From: Synechococcus sp. C9
GTDB lineage: Bacteria > Cyanobacteriota > Cyanobacteriia > Gloeomargaritales > Gloeomargaritaceae
Reading direction: 5' to 3'
Length of the DNA: 64,000 bases
NCBI RefSeq assembly: GCF_022984075.1
Contig: NZ_JALAAD010000001.1
Coordinates: 1,096,455-1,160,454, forward strand
Shown: piece after piece, positions 46,288-55,905 of the stretch
Numbering within the stretch: position 1 is the first letter of the stretch
Layout: each line of letters opens with the position of its first letter
Made by a program: the position numbers and the translations under genes
Notes under the pieces: model-generated
Database searches by the model: none
The model's input: only the letters and a program-made list of their open reading frames with translations
Told to the model about the DNA's origin: nothing

Positions 46288-49200
46288 ATGACTCGTACCC
46301 CCACCAAACCCACGGTTCCTGCCCCTACGAACCCGACCAGTCTCAACGGTTCTCGCTCAGACACGGCACCGATTTTGCCCAACGAACCCCCTGTCCCGGT
46401 GCGTTCCCTGGGCAGTCGTCTCGCCATTTTAGCCATGATTACCGGCTTGTGTGGGGCGGTGGCGGGGGTGGCGACCTATGCGGCTTTGTCTCCCCAAACC
46501 CCGACTACTCGGATGGAGCAAAAGACCCTGGCGGGTGGGGCGGCGGCGGTGGTGGGCTTGCTGATTGGCTTGGCGGCGGCGGCGTTGTTGGGGCAGGGCT
46601 TGACCAAACCGGCACTTTTACTCATGCAGATGGCGCAACGTCTGCGGCGGGGGGACTGGCAGGCACGGGTGTCCTTGCCGGGGGAGGATGAGTTGACCCT
46701 GGTGGGGCAGGAATTAAATGCCTTGGCGACGACCCTGCAAACCCTCCAGGAGCAACAGCAGGCGGAACAACAGCGCAGTCAAAAATTTCAGGAATTGGTG
46801 CGGCAATTGCGCCAGACCCAAGACCCCCAGACAATTATGGACACGGCGGTGCGGGAAGTGCGTCAGGTGTTAGCCTGCGACCGGGTGGTGGTCTATCGGT
46901 TTGACTCCCAGTGGGTGGGGACGGTGGTGGCGGAATCGGTCGGTCGGGGCTGGGTAGCCGCCTTGAGTGAAAAAATTGATGACCCCTGTTTCCGGGGGCA
47001 ATACGTGACCCAGTACCAGGCGGGGCGGGTGCAGGCGACGGCGGACATTTACCAGGCGGGGTTGAAAGATTGCCATATTAAAATCCTGGAGCGGTTCCAG
47101 GTGAAGGCGAATCTGGTCACCCCGATTCTGGTGGAAGGGCGTTTGTTGGGGTTGCTGATTGCCCACCAGTGCAGTGAACCCAGGGAGTGGCGTGCCGGGG
47201 AACAGGAATTTTTAGCGCAGGTGGCGGTGCAGGTGGGGTTTGCCCTGGACCAGGCGCAGTTGTGGCAGGCGCAACAGACCCAGATGACCCAGGCGAATCT
47301 GTTGAACCAAATCATTGCCAAAATGCGGGAATCCCTCAACCGCCAGACCATTTACCAGACCACCGTGCGGGAACTGCGCCAGGCACTCAAATCCGACCGG
47401 TGTGTGGTGTATTTATTTGATGAAAAATGGCAGGGTACGATTGTGGCGGAATCGGTTCTGCCGAGCTTTCCCAAGGCATTGGGGGCGCAGATTCTGGACC
47501 CCTGTTTTGCGGATAAATATGTGGAACAGTACCGCTCCGGGCGGGTGAAACCGACGGCGGATATTCACAATGCGGGCTTAACGGAATGCCATTTGCAACA
47601 ACTGGAACCGTTTCAAGTAAAAGCCAATTTGGTGGCACCCATTTTGGCAGAAGGAAAACTACTAGGGTTGCTCATCAACCATCAATGCAGTGCCCCCCGG
47701 GAATGGCAAACCCCAGAGATTGAACTTGCCCGCCAAGTGGCTTTACAAATGGGATTTGCCCTAGATCAGGCGATTGCCTTGGAACGGCAGGAAGAACTGC
47801 GGCGGGAACAGGAAACCAAGGCGAATTTGGCGCAATTATTAAACGACATTACCCTGCGGATTCGGCAATCTTTGGATCGGGAAGCCATTTTCCAAACAAC
47901 GGTGCAACAGATGCGGGAAGCCCTGGAAAGTGACCGCTGTGTGGTGTATTTGTTTGATGAAAAATGGCAGGGCACGGTGGTGGCAGAATCGGTGGCTCCC
48001 GGCTGGCCGAGGGCGTTAGGGGCAAGGATTGCTGACCCCTGTTTTGCGGATAAATATGTGGAAAAATACCAACGGGGACGGGTGCAGGCGACCCCGGATA
48101 TTTACCGGGCGGGGTTGACGGAATGCCATTTGCAACAACTCGAACCCTTTGCCGTGAAGGCGAATTTAGTGGCACCAATCCTATTAGAAAATAAGCTATT
48201 CGGCTTACTCATTGCCCACCAATGTAGTGGTACCCGGCAGTGGCAAAGCGGCGAAATTGAATTAATGAAACAGGTGGCGGTGCAGGTGGGATTCGCTCTG
48301 GATCAGGCGAATTTACTTGCCCAACAAAAAGCCAAGGCGGAGCAGGAGCAATTACTCAACCGGATTACCTCAAAAATTCGGGAATCTCTGCAACGTGCCA
48401 CCATCTATGAAACCACCATTTGGGAAGTCAAAACCGCCCTGAAATGCGACCGTTGTGTGGTGTATTTGTTTGACGAAAAATGGCAGGGCACGGTGGTGGC
48501 GGAAGCCTTGACCCCCGGTTATCCCCCGGCATTGGGGGCATTGATTGCCGACCCCTGTTTTGCCGACAAATATGTGGAGCAGTACCGGGCGGGGCGGGTG
48601 AAAGCGACCCCAGATATTTACCAAGCGGGCTTAACCCCCTGCCATTTGCAACAGTTGGAACCCTTTGCGGTCAAAGCCAATTTAGTTGCCCCAATTTTAT
48701 TAGGAAATAAACTGTTTGGGTTGCTGATTGCCCACCAGTGTGACGGGCCCCGCCAGTGGACAGAATTGGAAATTGATTTCCTGGGCAAAGTAGCGGTGCA
48801 GGTGGGGTTTGCCCTGGATCAGGCGGTGGCCTTGGAAGAACAGGAAACCCTGCGGCGACAACAGGAATTGGCGGCGATGCAAGCCCAAGCGGTGAATGAT
48901 ATTACCTCGAAAATTCGCCAAAGTTTGGAACGTACCGCCATCTACAATGCCACAGTGCAAGAGGTACGCAAAGCCCTACAAGCGGATCGCTGTGTGGTGT
49001 ATTTGTTTGATGAAAACTGGAAAGGGACGGTGATGGCGGAAGCGGTGGCGGGGGCGTGGCCACGGGCATTGGGGGTGCAAATTCTCGACCCCTGTTTTGC
49101 GGACAAATATGTAGAAAAATACCAACGGGGACGGGTGCAGGCCACCCCAGATATTTACAACGCCGGTTTGACCGAGTGCCATTTGCAACAGTTGGAACCC

Positions 49201-50427
49201 TTTGCGGTCAAAGCCAATTTGGTCGCCCCGATTCTCGCCGAAGGCAAACTCTTGGGGTTACTGATTGCCCACCAGTGCAGTGGCCCCCGGCAGTGGCAAC
49301 CTGGGGAAATTGAATTGATCAAACAGGTGGCTTTGCAGGTCGGATTTGCCCTGGATCAGGCGATTTTGCTGGAACAGGTGGAGCAGGCACGGCAAAAAGC
49401 GGAGGCGGTTTCCGAAGAACAAAAACGCCAGCGGGAGGAAATTCAAGGTCAATTGGCGCAATTCTTAGGCGACATTGAAGGGGCATTCAAAGGGGATTTG
49501 ACGGTGCGGGCCCGGGTGACTTCCGGGGAAATGGGCACAGTGGCAGACTTTTTCAATGCGATTGTGGAGAGTTTGCAACAGATTGTGCAACAGGTGCAGA
49601 CGGCGGCCCAGGCGGTGGCGGATACGGCCCAGAAGAGTGCCCCCCCGGTGAATGCCCTGTCCTCGGAGGCGGCCCGGCAAGCCCAGGTGATTGGGGTCGC
49701 CCTGGATCAAATTCAGCAGATGGTGCAGTCCATCCAGCAGGTGGCGGCCAATGCCCACAGTGCGGAACTGCAAGTCCAGCAGGCCAACCAAACGGTACAG
49801 GAGGGGGATGAGGCCATGAACCGGACGGTGGCGGGGATTTCGGCGATTCGGGACACGGTGGCGGCCACGGCCAAAAAGGTCAAACGCCTCGGGGAAGCGT
49901 CGCAAAAAATCTCCCGGGTGGTGAACCTGATCAGCAACTTTGCCGCCCAAACCAATTTGCTGGCGTTGAATGCCGCCATTGAAGCCGCCCGGGCGGGGGA
50001 AGAGGGCCGGGGGTTTGCGGTGGTGGCGGAGGAGGTGCGTTCCCTGGCCCAACAGTCCGCCAGTGCCACCGGGGAAATCGAGCAGTTGGTGGAGGAAATT
50101 CAAGCGGAGACCAACGAGGTGGTAGCAGCGATGGAAGCGGGGACGGAGCAGGTGGTGGTGGGTACCCAGTTGGTGGCGGAGGCCCGCCAGCGGTTGAGCC
50201 AGATTGCCGCTGTGACCAGCCAAATCAGTACCCTGGTGGGGGAAATTGCCCAGGCCGCCCAAGCCCAGTCCCAAACCTCCGCAGTTGTGAGCCGCACCAT
50301 GCAGGAAGTGGCAGGGATTGCCAACCAAACCTCCCAGCAATCCGTGGGGGTGGCGGACTCCTTTACCCATCTGCTGGGGGTCGCCGCCGAATTGCAAGAA
50401 AACGTGGCGCAATTCAAGGTGAGTTAA
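46288..50427 (+). CDS. Methyl-accepting phototaxis receptor with five DXCF cyanobacteriochrome GAF domains (PixJ/PtxD type)
   Basis: A 1379-residue membrane chemoreceptor. Two helices ([20 protein letters not shown] near residue 35 and [20 protein letters not shown] near 90) and a HAMP region precede five tandem GAF domains. Each GAF has the cyanobacteriochrome DPCF motif and a later CH motif: C234/C262, C406/C434, C585/C613, C757/C785 and C936/C964, always 28 residues apart, as in TePixJ. All five should bind bilin, with the second Cys tuning it to short wavelengths. A second HAMP-like part (near 1065) and a signalling domain with [20 protein letters not shown] follow. No pix/tax partner genes are adjacent. 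Closest known designs are PixJ/TaxD1 (two GAFs) and PtxD (seven GAFs). Confidence 0.92.
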   Translation: MTRTPTKPTVPAPTNPTSLNGSRSDTAPILPNEPPVPVRSLGSRLAILAMITGLCGAVAGVATYAALSPQTPTTRMEQKTLAGGAAAVVGLLIGLAAAALLGQGLTKPALLLMQMAQRLRRGDWQARVSLPGEDELTLVGQELNALATTLQTLQEQQQAEQQRSQKFQELVRQLRQTQDPQTIMDTAVREVRQVLACDRVVVYRFDSQWVGTVVAESVGRGWVAALSEKIDDPCFRGQYVTQYQAGRVQATADIYQAGLKDCHIKILERFQVKANLVTPILVEGRLLGLLIAHQCSEPREWRAGEQEFLAQVAVQVGFALDQAQLWQAQQTQMTQANLLNQIIAKMRESLNRQTIYQTTVRELRQALKSDRCVVYLFDEKWQGTIVAESVLPSFPKALGAQILDPCFADKYVEQYRSGRVKPTADIHNAGLTECHLQQLEPFQVKANLVAPILAEGKLLGLLINHQCSAPREWQTPEIELARQVALQMGFALDQAIALERQEELRREQETKANLAQLLNDITLRIRQSLDREAIFQTTVQQMREALESDRCVVYLFDEKWQGTVVAESVAPGWPRALGARIADPCFADKYVEKYQRGRVQATPDIYRAGLTECHLQQLEPFAVKANLVAPILLENKLFGLLIAHQCSGTRQWQSGEIELMKQVAVQVGFALDQANLLAQQKAKAEQEQLLNRITSKIRESLQRATIYETTIWEVKTALKCDRCVVYLFDEKWQGTVVAEALTPGYPPALGALIADPCFADKYVEQYRAGRVKATPDIYQAGLTPCHLQQLEPFAVKANLVAPILLGNKLFGLLIAHQCDGPRQWTELEIDFLGKVAVQVGFALDQAVALEEQETLRRQQELAAMQAQAVNDITSKIRQSLERTAIYNATVQEVRKALQADRCVVYLFDENWKGTVMAEAVAGAWPRALGVQILDPCFADKYVEKYQRGRVQATPDIYNAGLTECHLQQLEPFAVKANLVAPILAEGKLLGLLIAHQCSGPRQWQPGEIELIKQVALQVGFALDQAILLEQVEQARQKAEAVSEEQKRQREEIQGQLAQFLGDIEGAFKGDLTVRARVTSGEMGTVADFFNAIVESLQQIVQQVQTAAQAVADTAQKSAPPVNALSSEAARQAQVIGVALDQIQQMVQSIQQVAANAHSAELQVQQANQTVQEGDEAMNRTVAGISAIRDTVAATAKKVKRLGEASQKISRVVNLISNFAAQTNLLALNAAIEAARAGEEGRGFAVVAEEVRSLAQQSASATGEIEQLVEEIQAETNEVVAAMEAGTEQVVVGTQLVAEARQRLSQIAAVTSQISTLVGEIAQAAQAQSQTSAVVSRTMQEVAGIANQTSQQSVGVADSFTHLLGVAAELQENVAQFKVS

Positions 50428-50470
50428 CCGCACCGAGCGCAAATCGCCTACATTAGTCGGGGTGACGTAA

Positions 50471-51328
50471 TTGGTGGCTATGCCCTGGGTTCGGATTGTC
50501 AGTGGTGCCGTGGCACTGGTGGTGGCACTTGGTTGGGTCACCTTGGGGGGATGGGTGTTCACTGCGGGGGTGTCCCTGATGGTGTTTCTGGGGCAGAGGG
50601 AATATTTTGAATTGGCGCACATCAAGGGCATTTTACCGGCGACCAAAACCACCCTAGTGGTGAGTCAAATTCTGGTCATGGTGGCAACAATTGCCCCGCA
50701 ACTCACGGAACCGGTGCTGGCGGTAGGCGGCAGTTGGATTTGTTTTTATCTATTATTTCAACCCAAATTGGCGACGATTGCCGATATTGCTACGTCAATT
50801 TTAGGGCTATTTTATGGGGGCTATTTGCCCAGTTTTTGGGTGCGTTTGCGGGGGATCGAACAAGCGGATTTTAGCAATTTACCCCTGTTGGGATTTTGGC
50901 CGCAGGGGGGGGCATGGCCCTTGGGCTTAAAAGTGACACTATTAACCTTTGGTTGTATTTGGGCATCGGATATTGGGGCTTATTTTTTTGGGCGTGCCTT
51001 CGGGAAAACCAAACTATCGGAAATCAGCCCGAAAAAAACCGTAGAAGGTGCCGTGTTTGGGGTCAGTGCCAGCATGGTTGTGGGGGCAGTGGGAGCCTTC
51101 CATTTGGCTTGGCCGTTTTGGTTAGGCATCGGCTTGGGGCTGATGACCGGCATTGCCAGTTTGCTAGGGGATTTAACGGAATCCATGATGAAACGGGATG
51201 CGGGGGTGAAAGATTCGGGTCAGTTAATCCCTGGACATGGGGGTATTTTAGACCGGGCGGATAGCTATGTGTTTACCGCACCTTTGGCTTATTATTTTGT
51301 CACCCTGTTGGTGCCGCTGGTCGGATGA
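50471..51328 (+). CDS. cdsA: Phosphatidate cytidylyltransferase
   Basis: Makes CDP-diacylglycerol for phosphatidylglycerol synthesis; integral membrane protein of 285 residues with about seven helices. The C-terminal family signature is complete: LLGDLTESMMKRDAGVKDSG followed by QLIPGHGGILDRADSY. The start is GTG at 50471, with an ATG 6 bp further in. The end overlaps the convergent DUF2993 gene by 29 bp. Confidence 0.93.
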   Translation: MVAMPWVRIVSGAVALVVALGWVTLGGWVFTAGVSLMVFLGQREYFELAHIKGILPATKTTLVVSQILVMVATIAPQLTEPVLAVGGSWICFYLLFQPKLATIADIATSILGLFYGGYLPSFWVRLRGIEQADFSNLPLLGFWPQGGAWPLGLKVTLLTFGCIWASDIGAYFFGRAFGKTKLSEISPKKTVEGAVFGVSASMVVGAVGAFHLAWPFWLGIGLGLMTGIASLLGDLTESMMKRDAGVKDSGQLIPGHGGILDRADSYVFTAPLAYYFVTLLVPLVG

Positions 51329-51950
51329 GCAAATCCCCGGATAAATGGATCGAACCGGCCTGTAATTTTAACTCCTGAATCTGCACATCGGTACCGAGAT
51401 CAACGATAATTTGTTTGTCATCAGAACGTAGCATTAATTCCTTGGGCGTAACCAGATGAACTTGGGTAACTAATTGGGTCTGATCATCTAATAACCAACG
51501 AATCCCATCCAGGTAAATGGTTACAGCTTGAATGTTGCCAATTTCTGAGTAAAATTCCTGGAGATAAGAACTTAGGGCTTCCTGAATATAGGGCAGGGAA
51601 GCATTCAAATTTTCTTCAGTGATCATCGCCTGTATTTCGACGGTAATCGGTTCTATAAATGGCTGTCCTTTTTTCTGTAAAAATGGCAAATGCAACCGGA
51701 TTGCTTGGGCGGTTAAAGCCACTTCTTGCAGGTGCATATTTTGGTAAATAATGTTTTGGGCACTGACCTGAATATAGGGCAAACAGCCGGATAACCAGAC
51801 CTGGGATGCGCCCTGGAGCGAGACCTGGAGTGCTTGGGCTTGGGTCACCTGCCGTTGTAGCCACCAGCGCAGGAGGGCGGCCAGGGGACGGCTGAACCCC
51901 CGATTAGCGGGCAAAGGCACCGACTCCGTAGAGACATTCTGGGGCGGCAC
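51300..51950 (-). CDS. DUF2993 (LmeA-like) protein
   Basis: A 216-residue protein of the DUF2993 family, which includes LmeA-type phospholipid-binding proteins. Visible are RWWLQRQVTQAQALQVSLQG, a beta-rich middle (GCLPYIQVSAQNIIYQNMHL), NLNASLPYIQEALSSYLQEF and a C-terminal strand block. No signal peptide or membrane helix is evident. The GTG start lies within the last 47 bp of the secreted-protein gene upstream, and the end overlaps cdsA on the other strand. Confidence 0.78.
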   Translation of the reverse strand: MPPQNVSTESVPLPANRGFSRPLAALLRWWLQRQVTQAQALQVSLQGASQVWLSGCLPYIQVSAQNIIYQNMHLQEVALTAQAIRLHLPFLQKKGQPFIEPITVEIQAMITEENLNASLPYIQEALSSYLQEFYSEIGNIQAVTIYLDGIRWLLDDQTQLVTQVHLVTPKELMLRSDDKQIIVDLGTDVQIQELKLQAGSIHLSGDLLIRPAAPTG

Positions 51951-52350
51951 AATGGCTCATAATCGCCTGTATCCGAAAGGTGGCGGTGCGCCGTGGGGTG
52001 ACAGAAACCACCGGAATTGCATCAGGGCGCATATCTTCATCAATGAAATTGCGGTTTTCATCAAACAAACGCAAATCCATATCCCGGCAATCCTGGTCAC
52101 ACACGGCAACAATAATGTAGTTTACCCCCGCCCGCAGGGTAATGGTAATAAATTCCGCATCCCGGGGACGCAACTTACCGGTAAATGGGTCGTGGGACAA
52201 CCGATAGCCTTCCCGTTCCGCCGCCCGTCCCGCTTCCCGCAACTGTTGCCGCACACTCGCAAGAAAGGGGTTCGGCTGGGCTTGAGCAACCCCCACTCCG
52301 CCAATTAGCAAAACCAAACCCATCAGCCCAAACCGCCACTGTCCCGCCAT
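51904..52350 (-). CDS. Secreted protein, pre-peptidase-like beta domain
   Basis: A 148-residue exported protein. Signal peptide: WRFGLMGLVLLIGGVGVAQA. The mature part has a helical lead (FLASVRQQLREAGRAAEREG) and a beta-sandwich stretch FITITLRAGVNYIIVAVCDQ, then DCRDMDLRLFDENRNFIDED, which resembles bacterial pre-peptidase C-terminal domains. Four Cys (two pairs) could form disulfides. ATG 52350 follows AAGGGG by about 8 bp and is preferred to 52386. Function unknown; coupled to the DUF2993 gene by a 47-bp overlap. Confidence 0.72.
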   Translation of the reverse strand: MAGQWRFGLMGLVLLIGGVGVAQAQPNPFLASVRQQLREAGRAAEREGYRLSHDPFTGKLRPRDAEFITITLRAGVNYIIVAVCDQDCRDMDLRLFDENRNFIDEDMRPDAIPVVSVTPRRTATFRIQAIMSHCAAPECLYGVGAFAR

Positions 52351-52600
52351 GACCTTGCCCCTTTTAACACTTGAAGATATATTCACTGTAACTTGACTAT
52401 TAATTATTCCCTCTTAATGACAGAATTCTTTTAGAGTTAGTCATGATTATTACGAACAATTTATTAAAAATAATTAATAGGGTGGATTACAGCCTGTTCA
52501 TAAATTAAAGGATACAAAGAATCTTATTTCCAAGGTCTATTTGCTTAGCGCCAGTGGGTTTACAGATTTATCCCGTAATCACTTAAAAGGCTGTAACACT

Positions 52601-52769
52601 AGGGCACTTCTAAAAGTAGCCATCATCCTCATCCCTGCGTTAGTGAATATAGCAATCCTAAATGAGAATAGAATAGGGGTCGCAGGGGCACCGCCCCCGT
52701 CCTTGGTTCTGGAAAATCTCTGTATGCCTACGGCACGCAAGCTAACACTAATCAAGTAGGATTGCTATA
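52601..52769 (+). repeat. Family A left-end fragment and inverted family B copy with extra module
   Basis: 52601-52620 (AGGGCACTTCTAAAAGTAGC) matches the left end of family A. At 52648-52769 is a complete family B copy in reverse orientation with good terminal repeats, TATAGCAATCCTA and TAGGATTGCTATA, the core GGTCGCAGGGGCACCGCCCC and the module TATGCCTACGGCACGCAAGC. The remainder of 52351-52849 is AT-rich with no gene. Confidence 0.8.
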
Positions 52770-52849
52770 TCATTAATTAAAGCGGATTCTCAATGGTTAT
52801 GAATTAAATTGATGAGTTTCCTGAATTCCATGAGAAATCAAGAAATTAT

Positions 52850-54154
52850 TTACCCATTCATTTGAAATTTGACCCGTAATCCATCCCGGGGGTGGGGCGT
52901 CGGTATGGTCACCAAATTTAGGTCTTGATTGGGCAAAAGTTCCCACTGGGCATGACGTAGCAGATAGCTGGCAAAAATTTTCATCTCTAGGCGGGCAAAT
53001 TCTTTACCCAAACACTCCCGGATGCCGCCGCCAAAGGGGATATAGCCATATTTCGGCACTGGCGTGGCTTGGGATTCATTAAACCGCTCAGGGTCAAATT
53101 TTTGCGGCATGGGGTAGAGATGTTCATCCGCATGGGTCAAGCCAATTTGGTATAACACATTCCATCCGCTTGGGATTTGATACCCTTGAAATTCACAGGT
53201 TTGTAATACTTTGCGAAAGCCGCCACCGACTGGGGGTATTTTACGCATGACTTCTTTTAATACCTGTTCTAAATAGGTCATCTGTTTGAGAGTTTCTAAG
53301 CTCAAAACTTGGGAATCGAATTGTGCTTGTTCCTGCCTAAGTTGTGCCAAAATTGCCGGATGTTGGCTCACCAGTAAACAAAAAGAAGCGATGGCAGAGG
53401 TGAGGGTTTCATGACCGGCAAATAGTAGTAATAATACTTGGTCTTTGAGTTCGGCTAATTCTAAATGGTTGCCAGATTCATCCACCGCATCGAGCAAGAG
53501 ATCGAGGGCATTATCCCCAGTACCAGAGGGGTTTTGCTGTCTGGTTTGGATGATATGGGTTAATTCTTCTAGGAGCAATTGACGTGCCCGTTGGGCTTTA
53601 CCAAAACGAGTCCAAGGCAAATTAATGGGCAGGGAAAATAGTCCTGCACACCAGGTTTCAAACAGCGTTCCCAAGCGGGTTTGTGAGCCGTTATCCACCC
53701 CCACCAGCAATTTACACGCCACATCCAGGGTGTAATGACGCAGTTCGGGATACCAAGTCAATTCCCCGATTTCATGCCATTTGTGACAATAGGTACGGGT
53801 GATGCTCTCGATGGTGGGAATGTAACTACTGAGGGCACGGGGCATAAATGCCTGGACAAGGATTTTTCGCCGGGATTGATGGGTGGTTCCCGTTTGCAGT
53901 GCCAGGGAAAGATTGCCTAATAAACGGCGGGTACTCGGGGGCCAAGTGACTTGAAAATAGCGATTTTCATTTTCTAAGATAAATTGATTGGCGGCAACAC
54001 CTTGTATGAAAACCGTATTTTGACCAAGTAAATGGGTGCGAAAAACGGCTCCAAATTCTTGATGACGTTTGCGGGAAAAATCTGGGTCTGTAAAAAATGC
54101 AATGGTTTCACCAAGGAGGGGTAAACCAGAACGACCGGGAGGGAGGGGATTCAT
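52850..54154 (-). CDS. Cytochrome P450 (CYP120-like)
   Basis: Heme monooxygenase of 434 residues. It has the I-helix region LLLFAGHETLTSAIASFCLL (AGxET), the ExxR motif in KEVMRKIPP and the heme Cys in PFGGGIRECLGKEFARLEMK. The overall style (MNPLPPGRSGLPLLGETIAF start) fits the CYP120 group of cyanobacteria, whose Synechocystis member hydroxylates retinoids; that substrate is only a suggestion here. No membrane anchor is seen. It is a single gene flanked by repeat-bearing gaps. Confidence 0.9.
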   Translation of the reverse strand: MNPLPPGRSGLPLLGETIAFFTDPDFSRKRHQEFGAVFRTHLLGQNTVFIQGVAANQFILENENRYFQVTWPPSTRRLLGNLSLALQTGTTHQSRRKILVQAFMPRALSSYIPTIESITRTYCHKWHEIGELTWYPELRHYTLDVACKLLVGVDNGSQTRLGTLFETWCAGLFSLPINLPWTRFGKAQRARQLLLEELTHIIQTRQQNPSGTGDNALDLLLDAVDESGNHLELAELKDQVLLLLFAGHETLTSAIASFCLLVSQHPAILAQLRQEQAQFDSQVLSLETLKQMTYLEQVLKEVMRKIPPVGGGFRKVLQTCEFQGYQIPSGWNVLYQIGLTHADEHLYPMPQKFDPERFNESQATPVPKYGYIPFGGGIRECLGKEFARLEMKIFASYLLRHAQWELLPNQDLNLVTIPTPHPRDGLRVKFQMNG

Positions 54155-54224
54155 AAGTAAGGGATCAGATGGGCAAACTTTTTCCTTTTAGATTATAGAA
54201 CAGCCGCATTTTTTGGATTTTTGT

Positions 54225-54346
54225 ACTTACATTTCCGGTGATGAAGTAAGGAGTGAGAAGTGAGATTCCCTAGAACCAAATACGGGGCGATGCCCTGCAA
54301 CCCTGCACTCCCTGAGTACAAAATTTTCACTTACATTTCCGGTGAT
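54225..54346 (+). repeat. 18-bp direct repeats flanking a family B core fragment
   Basis: ACTTACATTTCCGGTGAT occurs at 54225-54242 and again at 54329-54346. Between them lie TCCCTAGAACCAAATACGGG and GCGATGCCCTGCAACCCTGC, a worn family B core without its terminal repeats. No gene is seen in the rest of 54155-54565. Confidence 0.6.
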
Positions 54347-54565
54347 ATGGCTATGACAATCCCAGACGATTACTGCGAATAAAAAGGTTACATGGCTACA
54401 CCACCCAGGAGAGGAGAACTAGGGCGGGGCAGTGCTTTGAAAACCCTAAATTTTCTGAGGTTTCCTAAGTGAAAAGATGCACTCACAACGCAAAGGGGAT
54501 GGCTGGGGCGACCGCATCGTATCGCCCGGTTAGGGTTGCCATCATGACATCATCCAAGGGGCGGG

Positions 54566-55690
54566 TTAACGGATATATTCCTTAAGAATGCTGTTGCGGT
54601 TGGGATGGCGCAGTTTCCGCAGGGCTTTGGCTTCGATTTGGCGGATACGCTCCCGGGTGACATTAAACGTTTGACCGATTTCTTCTAGGGTCTTCATACG
54701 ACCGTCATCTAACCCATACCGGAGGCGTAACACATCCCGCTCCCGGGCACTCAAGGTACTCAACACACTTTCCAAATCTTCCCGCAGGAGATGCTTTGCC
54801 ACCTGATCCTCCGGGGTCTCCCCATCCGCCTCAATAAAATCCCCCAACCGGGAATCCTCTTCCTTACCGATGGGGGTTTCCAGGGAAATGGGTAACTGGG
54901 CAGATTTGGCAATAAACCGGAGCTTTTCGATGGTAATTTCCATGCGGGTAGCAATTTCCTCTTCCGTCGGTTTGCGCCCCATTTCCTGAGAGAGAATTTT
55001 GGTGGTTTTTTTGATGCGAGAAATGGTTTCGTAGAGATGCACCGGCAGACGAATGGTGCGGGACTGGTCGGCAATCGCCCGGGTGATGGCTTGGCGTATC
55101 CACCAGGTGGCATAGGTGGAAAATTTGTAGCCTTTTTCGTGGTCAAACTTTTCGGCGGCACGGATCAAACCCAAACTGCCCTCTTGGATCAAATCCTGAA
55201 ACGATAACCCCCGATTCATGTATTTTTTGGCAATGGAAACCACCAGCCGCAGGTTGGATTGCACCATTTTTTCCTTCGCCCGATACCCCTGGCGCAACCG
55301 CCGCTGAAAATCCGCCAACGGTAAACCCACCAATTCCGCCCAGGTGCTTTCGCTCGGGAGACAGCCGTGCTGGTGAATCCAGTTCTCCCGCTGCCGTTCA
55401 AATTCCAGCAATTCCGCAATCTGCCGAGCCAGTTCAATCTCCTCATCCGCCCGCAACAGCCGAATCCGCCCAATTTCCTGCAAATACAGCCGAATTGAGT
55501 CTTCCGTATAGGGATTTTTCTTCGCCCCCGCCCGTTTGCGCCCGGAACGGCTCGGCGTACTGCTTTCCTCCTCTGGATCGTCCAATTCGTCCAGGAGTTC
55601 CAGGTCGCTCAGGTCATCTCCAGGGGCATCGCCCAAGTCATCGAGGGAAGGGTCGGCAAGGGTGGGGAGAGCATCACGCACCTGGGTCAT
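54566..55690 (-). CDS. rpoD: Principal RNA polymerase sigma factor (group 1, RpoD/SigA)
   Basis: Sigma-70 of about 374 residues for housekeeping promoters. It has an acidic N-terminal part, region 1.2 ([20 protein letters not shown]), region 2 ([40 protein letters not shown]), region 3 ([20 protein letters not shown]) and region 4 ([40 protein letters not shown]). The C-terminal [11 protein letters not shown] is typical of cyanobacterial group 1. ATG 55690 is preferred to 55729 because [11 protein letters not shown] is the more usual beginning. Confidence 0.95.
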   Translation of the reverse strand: MTQVRDALPTLADPSLDDLGDAPGDDLSDLELLDELDDPEEESSTPSRSGRKRAGAKKNPYTEDSIRLYLQEIGRIRLLRADEEIELARQIAELLEFERQRENWIHQHGCLPSESTWAELVGLPLADFQRRLRQGYRAKEKMVQSNLRLVVSIAKKYMNRGLSFQDLIQEGSLGLIRAAEKFDHEKGYKFSTYATWWIRQAITRAIADQSRTIRLPVHLYETISRIKKTTKILSQEMGRKPTEEEIATRMEITIEKLRFIAKSAQLPISLETPIGKEEDSRLGDFIEADGETPEDQVAKHLLREDLESVLSTLSARERDVLRLRYGLDDGRMKTLEEIGQTFNVTRERIRQIEAKALRKLRHPNRNSILKEYIR

Positions 55691-55905
55691 CTTAATGGGT
55701 ACTCCTTGGTCTAAAATGAAGGTGGACAACCGCCTATATTAGCAGGGGAAAAGCGGAATGGCAGGGCTAGTTTCCCTATTTTCCCGCAAGGCACTTTTAT
55801 TGTAATCCCGGCAACAACGAAACCAACTTTATTTTGCCCTTTTTTTGGGGTTTTGACCGTAAAACCACCGAAAAATATCCAGTTAATTGTCATATATCGT
55901 TACAT

